Shown here piece by piece: positions 1 through 11,491 of a stretch of 64,000 nt of DNA (positions are counted from its first letter, which is position 1; each line of letters begins with the position of its first letter). Under the pieces are notes generated by a model. It did no database searches. It worked only from the letters and a program-made list of their open reading frames with translations, and was not told the origin of the DNA. Both the position numbers and the translations under genes were made by a program. The stretch is from Mesorhabditis belari. Taxonomy: Eukaryota; Nematoda; Chromadorea; Rhabditida; Rhabditidae. The stretch is taken from the NCBI GenBank assembly GCA_958450365.1, contig CAUEEP010000752.1, positions 372,001 through 436,000 of the forward strand, read 5' to 3'.

Positions 1-120
1 AGGCTGTTTTGCTGGTTTACATTGAAAATTTCGTTACAAATCGGCTACGACATACAGTCGAACTTCGTTAGTGAACTATGGAAGGGATACTGAGAAAACC
101 GTTCACTATCAAGCTTTTAT
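1..120. repeat. Edge of a Tigger-like terminal-repeat element
   Basis: Around 52-75 the sequence reads ACAGTCGAACTTCG followed by GTGAACTATG. The same start occurs at 43383 (complete small element) and at 31256, so this is probably part of a CAGTCGAAC-type element cut by the window edge or decayed. The motif CGGCTACGACATA just before it also ends the foldback at 12289-12824. No coding sequence is seen in the first 430 bases. Confidence 0.35.
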
Positions 121-431
121 AAGGTAAGTCAATAAAAACGCAGAACAAAGACGCATTAAACCTGTTTGTTTTTGGAGTTACCAAAAATTATAGATGCTAA
201 ATTATGTGTATAAATTTATTAACCAAAAAAATTATTTTATATTTTAAAAAATCCAGAATTTCTTGTATTTTTGTTTTTATTGATTCGATCTTGATTCTTG
301 TTCAGTTTGAATCGTTTTGAAATTCGATGTATTGCTGATTTCACTTCTTTTCGTCAACGTCTGTGGTCCATTCAAATGAATTTTCCCCTTCCTCCTGTAT
401 TAAGCATAAGATTTCAATAATAATTCTTTTT

Positions 432-3400
432 TTACCATTTATTGGTGATCACACTTCGATAGTCACGTATAAAATAAATCATCGTTATCGCATCCATTAG
501 AGGATACAAATCGACGGGGATAAAGAAATAGCTACACCTGAAGAAAAGATTGATAAGAAAGTTTCACTTTAGACATTTCTAACATCATTTTTGCAAAGGA
601 TTTTTCCGTACTTGCAATTGACCCTAACTACTTGTTTTTAGTAAAGAAATTCTCAAGAGAAAAACCTTTTAAAATGTAACATACCACTCTCTGACGTATA
701 TCCCAAAAAAAGCAAAGCAATGAACGATCAGGCAAGGCGCTCCTTCGAAGATAAAAGGACATGCTGTCTGTAATAGATAGATAATGATTTGTCATTATCT
801 AATCATTCAAGATAATGATTTGTCCCTTATTCCATTATATTTATAAGATTTATTATTCGTTTACACGAGTTATGAAGGCTTCAAAGAAAAACACTTATAG
901 TTTTGCCAGAATAAATGAAAAAACTAATTTACCGCAAATCCTCTATTAGACCGGCATTCAAAAGGACCAAAAAATAGAGCAGCACCCCAAATTAACATAT
1001 AAAAAATGAGCATTACCTGTATTTCGAAACGTTCAATTGAACGACTGAATATCTTTTGTTTCTGACTTTATTTGATTCTGCTTTTTTATTTTTTTGTTGA
1101 CAGTTTAATATGTTTCTTTCTTTTTAATCTTTATGCTACATTTATTAATATATTCTTTTTAGGTGATGGAGATGTCAATCGAAGAGACGGCCAACAACCA
1201 AACAAATCTTTCGAGCGATCGTTGGATGAGGTGCTTTTGCCGAATTTTGTGATCATCGAGATTATCAACAAGGATTAAACAAAAGCTTCGATGACGATGA
1301 AAGTGAAGACGGAGGAGATAAGGAAGCGAGAGAAACGACTGGACGAGGAAATAATGCAAATGAAGCCGAGGATTTGACGAGTGCAAGAGGAACAAAGCGG
1401 CGAGGCTTTGGGGTGAAACTCAAGCTCGAAGTGATCAAATACGCCAAGCAGAACTCAAAACAAGAAGATGTCAAACATTTTGGAGCATCACAGAATGGGT
1501 AGTGGATCACAGAGTTACCACATTTGGATATTGCAAGGGTCAGTCCTGGAATTCTCGCCTATTTTCGATGTGAAAATAAGAAACACAGGGGTACCGCTCG
1601 TCACCACCTTTCCAGCTACGTTGCGAGAGAAACGATCGAACGAGGAAAGAATGCAAATGAAGCCGAGGATTTGACGAGTGCAAGAGGAACAAAGCGGCGA
1701 GACTTTGAGGTGAAATTCAAGCTCAAAGTGATCAAAAACGCCAAGCAGAACTCAAACCAAGAAGCTGTCAAACATTTTGGAGCATCACGATCGTCGATTC
1801 GAGAAAACAAGAACTTCTCAAAAAAGCTCCAGAATGGGAAACGGTTTAATGGCGCTGGGCGGCATTTTATGGCCTTGTTGATACTGCTTTCGCCGTTTGG
1901 ATTAGAGCACAAAGAGCCGAGAAAAGGCTGATTTCAGGAAGAATCATCACAAGCATCAAAATGTTTAAGGAAGCTGAATGCAAGTTGAAGATGAGGCATG
2001 GTTGGTTAGAAGAATTTCTATCAGCTTGGTCATTGTTTCAAAATGAGTGAACCTATCCCGACCGGATATCAAAAGCTGAAGGATGCTCGAATGGATCAAG
2101 AAATTTTGGTACATCTTGAAAAAACTAGATACCACTGAAAATGATGAATGCAAGTTTGATTTCATTGTACTATTAGAGTTTATTGATTAGCTAGATATTT
2201 GATAATGTTTTTTTATTTTTGTTGTTTTTGTTAGAGTTTAAATAAAATGAAATGTTCATCTTTCATTGATTGAAATGTATTTTTTTGGTAGTCCAAAGAA
2301 GCTCATTTGGTTTAGTTTGGTAGATGTTTTTGAACATTAGACCGGCACTCAAAAGGGGTATCGTAAAATAGAGCGGCATGCCGGTCTAATAGAGGACTTA
2401 CGTTAGTATTTTCTATCTTGAATCATTTCCAAACCTGTGCAATCAGCGCATGTAAGAGATCTATTTGGAGTCGTTTCGTTCGATTGCTCATTTGAGCATA
2501 TTTGAGAGTCGTGTGGATTTTTATTGTGAACCAAACCTAGATCATACTTTTTTCAGTGGAACAGTTCAAAGATTCAATGGTTTAGGTGAATTTTTGTCGA
2601 TTTAGAAAGTCCGTTGTGATAAGAAAGCTCTCTAAACTCTGTTTTGCACAAATTTTTGAATAATTTTGAAATTTTGAAGAAGATAATATTCCCACCATGA
2701 TGAAAAATTTGTAGAGCAAAACGCTGAAATTCATGCCAGCGCAGAAGAAACTGTGGAAGCGATAGATCTCCCCATTTGTCGAATTGTGCTATAGTTTTTT
2801 GTGAAACTAAAAACAACTTTTCTCTTACTGTAAATAGAGCTCCAAAAAGAGGAGCCGTTTCCGAATCAATCCCATAATATTTGTGCATATCTTCTCGAAT
2901 GTACCACTAAATTTGAAGTGATAAGACCCACAGGGATTTTTAAAATTAAAGTATTCATTAAATAATTTGTTTAACGTAACATTTCTTACAATTTCCAAGA
3001 GCTTTATACTAAGCTAGACTTGCGTGTCTAGGTTAGTATAAAGTCTAGGTTAGTAATGTCAACCTAATTAGTGACAAATAGAAGCCACTATCAATAATAA
3101 CTGAATAACTTGCTTTTACCACAACTTTATTTTTATTTTAACTTACTAAACGATTAGGAATGTTTCTTCCGAGAGAATAGATGATCAAGCTTTTCAATTA
3201 TTTAACTAATATATTAATTATATTCAACAAGTGACATTTGGCCAATACAATCCTTTTATTAGGTTGAATTTTACTAATTCTTGATAACACTTTTTGTTTT
3301 TTGTTTTATCAAAGCTTATCAAACCATAACTTTTTATAAAATTTTAATATGATAATCAGACACGCATTGCTTAGCTTTGTGCAAAGTTTTATCCCGGTCT

Positions 3401-5540
3401 AATGGCTGGCTGGACTTGTTTGCGATCAGTCGAGAACGAAAAGTGTTATCAAGAATTAGTACTCAAACTAATATAACACCAGCCAAAAAACCCGCCTAAC
3501 GATTGGTTTTTCAGCTGGATATTTGGAAATGACGGGTTGTCGCTGTGACGAAGTCGAGAGCGTGCTTGTCTACGGCCCACACGGCCCACATGAGATCCGG
3601 GTTCGGTCCCCCGTAGTGCTTTGATTTTAAATAGCATATTATATTTTGAGACCTTTAAAAAAATTCCAGTTGTTTTGGTCCAAAGATGGCTGAGAAAAAG
3701 CCTGTACGGACGGACGGACATTACTCTTTTATATATAGTAGAAAATCATAACGAACCCGATTGTCTCTCAACCAATAACATTGTGTTTCCATGAAAAACG
3801 TCCAAGTCGAGAGATCGGTTATTGCAAGTACTACCAAACCGACTCGAATATACCATCTTCGGAATAATGGAATCATGTGAACTCTACGAAATGACATAAA
3901 ATGACAAATCAACACTCTGTCGCCTACCGGCAAATAGCAATGTATCGATAGAGAAAGTGAAAAACGATGAGAACGAGCTGTTGATCATAGAGAATCACCC
4001 AATACAATAACATGTACTAAATAAGGGTGTTGCTGTAAACTTAGGAGTATTGTAAGTCTACCTGTCCAGTAGTTTGACTAATATAGGCACCCAGTGGACT
4101 CGCGACAAAGAAAATAAAAGAATGACCGACAACGTGTAAACCCTAAAAAGTTGTTACAACAAAGCTTGACACTGTTTTTTTTTTACTTAAACTTAGCATT
4201 GTCTAATTCGTAATCAGCTTAGCTATCGTAATCCTTTGTTTTTGAATCAAAGACAATGCTATTTTATTGAAATTTTGCATGTTAAAGTTAGCAAAAATTG
4301 AAAAATGCTTAATTTGAATTGAATTGTGAGGAAAGACTTTTAAAATGAGCAACTGAAACTTTTATTTTGTAAATTAACTGATCATTCAGTTAAATTGGAA
4401 ATTTTTAACACGACAAAGCTATTTTTTTTTTGTTTAACTGATCATTCGGATCATTCGGATGCTAGCTGTAGATCTGAAAACTTCTATCCAGGGGTTTTTT
4501 GGGGTGCGGAATTCGAATCCGGGTTTAGTTTTCAACTACACTAATCCCTAAGCCCGGAAATAGTAGTAGCGCGTACTTTAGCTGGAAAATAAGCCAGAAT
4601 AAGCTGAAAACCCGGCGGTTTTCGGAGTGGGAAAATCGAATGCAAGCGAAATACGAAATACCTAAGCAAACACTACATTTTATGTTGTTAAAGCAAAGCT
4701 GGGCAATTAAACCGAATGTGATCAAAATAATGAAAAACCTTTTGCGTTTATAGTTAGTTTAGAAGTGTTAAAAGCCGCGGGATGACGTAAACATGAAAAT
4801 TTTCATTTCTTGCATAAACAAAATAGAAATTTTTCAAAATAATCGGAATTTTATCACAAGAAAATTAATAACTTTGTTATTTTTCAACTTTTTGTTGTGA
4901 TCTCTTAACCTTTTATAAGAAGATTGTAAGGCATCTTTTGATATCAAAAGCAAATCGGTCAAATAGGAAGAAAGTTTCTTCGACAAGGTCGAAGTTGAGG
5001 ACTCCTCAAAATGGCCGAGACTTGCTTATTAAGAGCATTTGGGGTTACTGTAGGTTAAAACTAACATTGGATTCCCCGACGCTGATCCCTGTATACAAAT
5101 TTTCAATAAATTTAGATCAGTATTTAAGTGAAAAACTGGCCTGGGTCACCAGAATGGGTTAAAAAGGCCAAATTTCAAACTTACTTTTGACCCAAAGTTC
5201 TATTAGCTCTAAAAGAAAAATAGTCCAAATTTTCACACATTTTCACACTACCGGCATCAGAATCAAATTGAAACATGGAGAGAAAATGTTATTGGTGGCA
5301 AAGATCATCATCAAATATTTATAGCGACCGTATTCAGGACGACTGAAATGCTAAGATTCTTTTTTCTTAACTAATTGCTTACCTGTATTTGGCAATTATC
5401 ATGATCAGAGTAAAATTTGCGATAATAGCAGAAGAGCTGGCAAAGAATACGAGGAAATGGCTTGGATTTAGATGACCGAGCATTATCATCAGATTTTTTA
5501 CAAAATCTTGCAGTTCTTTGGCATAAATCTTCAATTTCAT
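432..5540 (-). CDS. Str-type serpentine chemoreceptor (7TM GPCR), complete
   Basis: Ten exons on the minus strand join in phase into about 335 residues, the usual Str length: 5383-5540, 5252-5342, 4062-4142, 3928-4016, 3757-3883, 2829-2906, 2696-2788, 2435-2536, 685-767, 432-537. The start ATG at 5540 opens an exon whose first helix is followed by YR, typical of the family. Visible landmarks are HFLYRYIAICR at the end of helix 3, YGIDSETAP in the loop before helix 5, SNRTKRLQ before helix 6, Q-T-x-C-P at the start of helix 6, and YPLMDAITMIYFIRDYR in helix 7. Such receptors sit in the cilia of nematode chemosensory neurons and are thought to bind odorants; the ligand here is unknown. Intron 8 (1.67 kb) holds a transposon and intron 5 a SINE, while other introns are as short as 40 bases. 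No frameshift or stop is seen. Str is favoured over related classes on the helix 6 and 7 motifs. Confidence 0.85.
939..2396 (+). mobile_element. pogo/Tigger-like transposon, decayed, in a receptor intron
   Basis: A 19-base perfect terminal inverted repeat (TCCTCTATTAGACCGGCAT at 939-957, its complement at 2378-2396) bounds 1.46 kb. The interior encodes pieces of a pogo/CENP-B-like transposase DNA-binding region but no catalytic DDE domain. Near the right end the CCGGC motif recurs inside the repeat, so that end can fold by itself. The element lies in intron 8 of the Str-type receptor, on the strand opposite to that gene. Confidence 0.7.
1310..2050 (+). pseudogene. Broken transposase HTH region with internal duplication
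   Basis: Translation from about 1675 gives a Brinker/pogo-type helix-turn-helix: RRDFEVKFKLKVIKNA followed by KHFGASRSSIRE. After a frameshift the reading continues as VWIRAQRAEKRLISGRI and then KMRHGWLEEFLSAW, the layout of the second (Tc5/CENP-B) DNA-binding domain. The first block is present twice (about 1335-1490 and 1640-1795) as a direct duplication with many substitutions, and the link piece TELPHLDIARVSPG lies between the copies. No DDE catalytic domain is present, so this is a dead or non-autonomous derivative. Confidence 0.7.
2397..2434. other. Short unique stretch between transposon and exon 8
   Basis: Only 38 bases separate the right terminal repeat from the receptor exon ending at 2435, and they contain the 5' splice site of intron 8 (minus strand, GTTTGG). 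The transposon therefore sits within 40 bases of a splice donor of an apparently intact gene. Confidence 0.5.
3450..3745 (+). mobile_element. tRNA-derived SINE
   Basis: The stretch around 3539-3622 looks like a tRNA gene: an A-box-like part, then a B-box-like GGGTTCGGTCCCCCG near 3600. It is followed by an AT-rich body and a tail with CGGACGGACATTACTC and TTTATATATAGTAG. The same unit occurs reversed at 22945-23260, and the tail alone recurs three times at 45.0-45.5 kb. This modular head-body-tail structure is typical of a Pol III-transcribed SINE. It lies in intron 5 of the receptor gene. Confidence 0.65.
4490..4560 (+). repeat. tRNA-like B-box fragment
   Basis: GAATTCGAATCCGGGTTT resembles a tRNA B box and T-arm, but no paired acceptor stem can be drawn. 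It is probably another SINE-head remnant, in intron 2 of the receptor gene. Confidence 0.25.
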
Positions 5541-5579
5541 TTAGCAATTTTGATTAAAAAGCTGTTATTTTAAATGAAA

Positions 5580-5715
5580 TGAGTTTTAAAGGAGCTTTAA
5601 AGGAGCTTCAAAGGAGCTTTAAAGAAGCTAAATAGGAACTATAAAGGAACTAAATAGGAACTATAAAGAAACTATAAAGGAGCTTTAAAGCAGTTTTAAA
5701 GGAGCTTTAAAGGAG
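5580..5715. repeat. Short tandem repeat, AGGAGCTTTAA unit
   Basis: An 11-12-base unit (AAAGGAGCTTTA and variants with AAATAGGAACTA) is repeated about ten times just upstream of the receptor start codon. It may overlap the receptor promoter. Confidence 0.7.
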
Positions 5716-6364
5716 CTTTAAAGTGTTGAAAAGTTTAAGAATACAAGGAGTACTTTGATTGCTACAATCTAATCAAAACTCACACCATATTTTACAAGTA
5801 AAAGTTCATGAGTCTTTAACTTTAACTTTAAGACTTTAAAGCTTTCATCCTTGGCTGTATAATTTAAAGCGCTCTGTAAAAAATTTCAAAAGATTTAAAG
5901 CTATTAAAACAAGAAGCTAAAAAAATATCAACTAAAAAAATCAACTAAAAGATCAACTTTATTTTGTCGTCAAAAAAGTAGACAAATTATTTTCTCACAA
6001 TTCTTTGTGTCCACTTCATTTAACAAGTTCACTCCATTTCACAAGTTTACTCGATGATTTTCTCACGATCGTTTGTGTTACACCAAGCTACAAGCTAATC
6101 CCTAATCAAAAACTCTCTTTTTTATTTTTATTTTTCACTCTGTAAATTCCTCGCTTTGTCTCTATGAATTCGTCCATCCAACTGAATAATTTACATGCTA
6201 TTTTTGAGTGAACATTTTCTTAATTTCATTGAAATTAGATACAATCCATCCTTGAAATCTCATCTTGATCATTCAAACAAATCCAATTTTTTAAAGTTTT
6301 TGCGAAAGACTACTTGACTGAAAATATTCTTTAAAAATCTATGAAATTTTGGCGAGCTTATTCG
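5716..6364. other. AT-rich stretch without visible genes
   Basis: No exon-like segment with flanking splice signals was found on either strand. The stretch is rich in AAAGCTTTAAA-like words and homopolymers and would include the upstream region of the minus-strand receptor gene. Confidence 0.4.
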
Positions 6365-7345
6365 ATAATAAGATTATTGAGAATAAGAAACACACCTTTC
6401 ATCACCTCATCACCTCATCATCATCACCTTTCCAGCTACCTTGCGGAGAAGAGCTGAAAGCCACTAAATGCTAAATAAATCTGAAAATAAATAAGGCCAC
6501 TAAATAAATCATCTTTACATTTGAAGAGCTCTTCACAGATCATTCGATTTTCTCAACTACTTAAGGAAATTTCTATGCCTTTAAATGTCTTGAAAATAAA
6601 AGTCCCTTATTAGAATCGATGACCGATCTCTGGTCCAGGCCACCAACATTCAATGGTCGAATATCAACAATGTTATCTGGATCATATACTAAACGTCTAA
6701 CTCTTGAAGCTCTATTCAAACGAGAAGAATTGAAAGCCACTAAATGCTTTATAATTGAAGATCTTTCCACAGATCATTCGATTTTCTCAACTACTTAAGG
6801 AAATTTCTATGCCTTTAAATGTCTTGAAAATAAAAGTCCCTTATTAGAATCGATGACCAATCTCTGATCCCGACCACGAACATTCAATAGTCGAATATCA
6901 ACAGTAATGTTATATGGATCATATACTAAACGTCTCGTACGAAATAAAAGTCGAATAGAGTTTGTCAGAGAACATTTGAGCTCAATTATTCGTCATTTGG
7001 CAGAACTTGATAATTTGTTTATTTGGATTTCGGCACGAACTGGGGAGGAACGCTCGATTCAACATTTTCAACCAGAACAACATAAAAGAACATCAAGTGT
7101 GTGCCCGTTTCTCTCAATTCCCACAAATCGAGAATGAGGTCACAAAGTGGATCACAGAGTTACCAAATTTGGAACTTGCAAGGCACAGTCCTGAAATGCT
7201 CGCCTATTTTCGATGTGAGAATCGACGAGTTCTGATCATTGTCGGTTGTCCTTCTCGAGTCATCTTGTTGTTTTCAAATATTTATAACTCTTTGGTTTTT
7301 AGAAAACTAACTAGAGAACTATTTCAACTCGGCATTGTGACTTTC
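6365..7345. mobile_element. Second scrambled copy of the pogo-like element
   Basis: The segment 7120-7235 encodes EVTKWITELPNLELARHSP and then EMLAYFRCENRR, which matches the pieces at 1500-1580 inside the first element. At 6380-6440 the GAGAATAAGAAACACA block and the CACCTTTCCAGCTAC block match 1575-1620. Between them, about 200 bases (roughly 6510-6720) are repeated in tandem at 6735-6935. Terminal repeats were not found, so this is a rearranged remnant. Confidence 0.5.
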
Positions 7346-7486
7346 TGAAGTTATTTTGTTCTGAATCAATGTTAGCTTGTTTTATTATTCAAGATAAACA
7401 CTTTACCATCCAACCAGAATGCACCCAAATCAAGACAAGAATAAACAACAGCATTATACTCATATACTATTCAAATATGGCTCTTA

Positions 7487-7770
7487 TCCCATAATTCAGA
7501 GATTTGAAATTCACGAAACTGTAGAACTAAACGTTTTCGTCCACAAAGCCCCGTAGATTTCACAAATTTCAGTCCATTTGAGCAATTGAAGCAAGTCGGC
7601 CCCAAGGTAGACTTTTCCTCTGAAATTTTAATTGTTAATAGAATATTATACAAAATTATAGTTGCTTAAGCACCATCTTTGAATATTATTGGCAAACGAT
7701 CACATAGATATCGTCAACGCTACAGAAAGCATAACCACAACCAGCGGATCGCGTTGTCGCTCAGGCCATC
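7487..7770 (-). CDS. Two candidate 3' exons of an unknown minus-strand gene
   Basis: A segment from about 7769 down to 7700, preceded by CTTATTCAG and ending before GTGATCG, joins in phase to a segment from about 7638 down to a stop near 7516, preceded by AAATTTCAG. The joined frame reads WPERQRDPLVVVMLS and later GKVYLGADLLQLLKW. A second frame of the last exon, with a CxxC motif (CFNC), is also open to 7474, so the frame is uncertain. No family is recognised and upstream exons were not found. It could be a decayed gene. Confidence 0.25.
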
Positions 7771-8851
7771 TGAATAAGTGGATTATAACAATTCTATTGA
7801 TCCTAACCGATTTTTAAAACTATGTATAGCCAAATTTTTGTACTTATTTATGAATAGTACTTTAAGGTTAGAATAGTACTGATATTGCAAAAGTTAAAGA
7901 GAGAAAAGCAAAGTAAAAGTTAAACTGACACTCTAACGAATCATCGATGTCACCTGGATCGATTTTTGAAATGATCCAAAACTGAAAACGTAAAATAAGT
8001 AACTTATCATCAAAAGAAGAAAGCGAAGACAAAAGAAAGTCAAAAAATCAATCAAAATACAGTTCAAAATCACCAAAAAGAGTGCAGTACTACATAGTTT
8101 AGAACTACACAACAAAGTGAACGTTGAACTGCTACTAGCTACGCTCAAATTAGCCTATAAACATCAAATAAACATTGCTAGCGTGTCAATTTTAAACTAA
8201 ACTCAATTAGAATCTTTTTATCAAAGGAAATGACTTCTCGGACGATGTTTAGAACGATTAATGAGACAGGAGATCGAGCGGACCAGTTTTAGATGCAATT
8301 TGATTGGTTATGCTGAGTGCTGAGTGTTGTTGAGAGCTATTCATTGAGTAGAATGCTTGAATTCAAAAAGAGAACAATATTTTTTTATTTTTACAGATCT
8401 TCTGTAGTTGTTAATACCTGGAGAGCTTCTTCTCGAGCTTTGAAGTGAGTCACAACTTCTATCATCGTGTGGGGCTCTTTGTCACAGTTTCCACAGAGTG
8501 ATGTGACGAGTTTAGAGCTTAATTTAGTTATCAAGCTTTATAATTTATACTTTTGAAACATTTGACAAACTCTTTTATTGATTTTCTTGATTTTTCAAGT
8601 TTTAGCAGCAGAGGTCCGTGAGGTGGTGAATTTTGTGAGCTCCTCTGATTTGTATTAAGATAACTTCCAAAAGTTTTGTTGTTTAGCAATAAACCTCTTC
8701 ATTTGCACAAAGTTTTCAAAAGCTTCAATGCTTGTTTTCGTAAATTGGGTTAATAGAATTGTTTTTTTTGCGACATTTCACCCGATAAGCCCTATCAGTT
8801 TTGGTCAGCTAGGTGAAAGAGAGAACTATTGAGCGTCGTTCTGTTTTCGAA
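7771..8851. other. Intergenic region with one ambiguous exon-like block
   Basis: At 8397-8445 a good acceptor (TTTTTACAG) and donor (GTGAGT) enclose an open plus-strand stretch. The minus strand over 8418-8525 is also open (LCGNCDKEPHTMIEV) and ends before a GTATT donor. Neither connects in phase to anything nearby. The rest is AT-rich with no clear repeat. It should contain the promoter of the lectin gene starting at 8852. Confidence 0.3.
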
Positions 8852-11022
8852 ATGCTACGACTATTTTTAGTTTCCCTTCTATCAGGTAATAGTCTAGAAA
8901 ATAAGCAAGATATGTTAACATTTCAAAGCTTTTTCAATTAAACTCGCTTTTCAGCTCAAACATTTTCTTATTGCCCAAAAGAGAGTGTTGACGGTTCGAT
9001 TGATGGAGCATGTTATTTTGGTGTCGCTTCGGCGTTCGCTTTTGCGAAAGGAGAAGATTTCTGTGTCAAGTTTTCTTGGAAACAAAGAACTATGAACTAA
9101 GCAGCTTTCAGTTTTGATGGTCATCTAGCTTCGATCACAAATGAGGCCGATAATGAAAAAGTTCTAAATATTGGTGGACAAATTGTTGAGGTAAATCAAG
9201 CGACAAGTGGTCGAGTAATATTATGGTTTTATAGGTTCTTGCGGTTCTTAAATTTGTAATTGCTTAACCAGTGAACAGTTTCATCTGGAATTTCTTCTCA
9301 ATAATCGATAAGTAGATGCTAACTAGTAGACAAAATTTGATGACGATTGCTTGATTCAATCGAGAGAATGAGCCTTTAACGTTGATGTGTGTGTTTCGCT
9401 TTTTGTAAACTCGCTTAGCTCTATAGGAGCACTAATGAAAAATAGGATCCAGAACATTTTTAGGAGGATTGGTCGACCTAAAATCTTTCAAAAGAAACCC
9501 ATCTTGGTGTCAATAGAAAAGTTGAAGAGAATCAAAAATTAGGCTTATAGCCAAATTTCCAAAAAGACCCACTTCGTAGTTTCGCTTAAAATGCAAGTTT
9601 TGTGAAAATTCGTAAATTTGGCATTTCTTGAAAACCAGTGTTTGAATCGTTCTGAAAATTTGGATATAAGCTTCATTTTTGATTCTCTACAATTTTCCAT
9701 TGACACCAAAATGGGTTTCTTTTGAAGAAAGTGCTCAAACTGTCACATATGACAATAGCCGGCAGATTTCAATTCACCAACCCAATAGATAAGGTCAAAT
9801 ACATGCTGACTTGGTTGAACAGTTATATCTTATTCTCTTGATTGAACCAAGCAATTGTCATCAAATTTTGGTTACTTGGTTAGCATATACTTATAGATTA
9901 TTCAGTAGAAATTTCAGGTGAAACTGTTGGCTGGTTTTTAAGAAATCAAAAACTTAAGAACTGCAAGAACTTACAACCCTAATAATAATCTAGGAAGAAA
10001 AAACGATTTGGTTGGGTGGAACTTATGATGGAAAGAATGTTAGCTGGTTTGATGGATCACTGGATATCTATCAGAATTTCATCGCAGGTAATGCTAAAAG
10101 AGTTATGAAAACTTTCAGAAACACTGTCTCTGAGATTTTTGAGCACGTCAAACAATTCAAGGATTTCAGGAACACCACCCGGCAACATGATGATGAATTT
10201 AACAAATGGAAAGTGGTTAACAGCTAATTTTAATGTAAAATTACCACTAGTATGTGTTAGCAAGGACCAGGTAGAGGAAAAGCAAAAAAAAACATTTAAG
10301 TCATTCAGATTTCGACAGCTGAGCCAACTTGCGAGTCACCATGTCCCACCGAGTGGTTTTATGTGGCTGAATTACAAAGTTGCTATAAGGTATCGTTAAG
10401 TTTGTCTCATTGTCTCAAATTTCTCATTTATTCAGCAAATCTTTGGTGTAACATTCTCCAATGCTGACGCAACTTGTCGCTCAATGGATGCAATGATTGT
10501 CTCCATTCATTCAGCTGAAGAAAATCGAGTCGTTGATCGTAAAATTCATTTGTTTTCCGGTAAACAACTTTTGTTTTAGAGCTACTACACACACAAAAGA
10601 CGATGAACAATGGAGCCACTGATTGTGTTTTGCTGGGAGCAGTTAAAGTAGGGTTTTCTTTGGTCCTACTCATTCTTTACGCTTACTTTAGAGTCAAATC
10701 AGTTAAAATCAGCTAAAATCAGTACTCGTTCTTAAAATTTAAGTCGTTTACTTTACAGAATGGCCCAGGAAAAACCGATTATGCTTGGTACGACGGGACA
10801 CCGTGGAACTACACAAATTGGAGAGAAGAAGGAGTTCTAAACAGTGGATCGTGTCTGATTGTAAGTCACTTATCGATGTGTTGCTTAGCAACTTTTCAGA
10901 TATTTCCCGATTTATGGGATGCCCCTTCACTTCCCCCTTTATATTACTTACATCGATGGGATGTCTATCCATGTGAAACGACTTTCCGAGCAACTCTATG
11001 CAAGAAACGTGCTAAATACTAA
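8852..11022 (+). CDS. Secreted protein with two C-type-lectin-like domains
   Basis: Exons: 8852-8885, 8955-about 9062, about 9105-9190, 9994-10087, 10170-10270, 10309-10389, 10436-10538, 10580-10647, 10759-10860, 10900-11022. The first exon encodes a hydrophobic signal peptide (MLRLFLVSLLS). The first lectin domain contains FDGHLASITNEADN, then TIWLGGTYDGK, and closes with KLPLVCVSKD. The second starts CPTEWFYVAELQSCYK, contains MIVSIHSAEENRV and DYAWYDGTPWNYTNW, and ends ETTFRATLCKK before the stop. Neither domain shows the EPN/QPD plus WND calcium-sugar motifs, so sugar binding is doubtful. Nematodes have many such genes, often linked to immunity. The 2/3 splice is uncertain: canonical sites keep the frame but lose the usual cysteine. 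The 0.8-kb intron 3 is the only long one. An AATAAA lies at 11091. Confidence 0.85.
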
Positions 11023-11090
11023 ACTAAATAGAGACATAAAAAGATTTCACTCAGATGTTTCCGATTTGATTTAGATGTTTTTACAGTATA

Positions 11091-11096
11091 AATAAA
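11091..11096 (+). promoter_or_regulatory. Polyadenylation signal of the lectin gene
   Basis: AATAAA occurs 69 bases after the stop codon of the two-domain lectin gene, a normal position. Confidence 0.6.
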
Positions 11097-11491
11097 AGTT
11101 GGTACTTTTGCGTTATATCCTCAAGAAAAGAACACATTTGCATTTATCGTCAAATGGAGGAACAAAAGACACCGAGGAAAAATTCGTTTGAGTGCCACAC
11201 GTTTGTGTGGCTTTCGGTTCTTTTGTGTTTGTGGGCTTGCTTGTTGAATTTTTGCCTATAGAAAGCAAAACTTGCAAAAGCAAGTTGCTGAGGCTTGTCT
11301 AGATCCTTTATAAAAGTCAATAGGAGACTTCAAAAAGTTGAAAATCAAGTATGAAAGTATGAAAATCAAAATATCTAATAATCTTTTCGTGTTTTTCTAA
11401 TCGTCTTTTTCTCTTTTGCACACAAAACGGCCATAAGCGGCTGATGGAGAAGCTGCGGGAAACCAATTCCGAAAGCCACACGATTTATCAT
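11097..11491. other. Intergenic, no gene seen
   Basis: No splice-bounded coding stretch or repeat is seen between the lectin gene poly(A) signal and the foldback that starts near 11492. Confidence 0.4.

Noticed and set aside
2574..2888. 104-codon minus-strand ORF
   Set aside because: It reads through a true receptor exon (2829-2906) and its intron in the wrong frame. The phase-consistent spliced model explains the region better.
3928..4016. Frameshift in receptor exon 4
   Set aside because: A first reading seemed to break before YRYIAIC, but recounting the T run (five Ts) keeps the frame open and the phases consistent.
8852..11022. Sugar-binding lectin function
   Set aside because: Neither domain shows the EPN/QPD and WND residues needed for calcium-dependent sugar binding, so only the fold is claimed.
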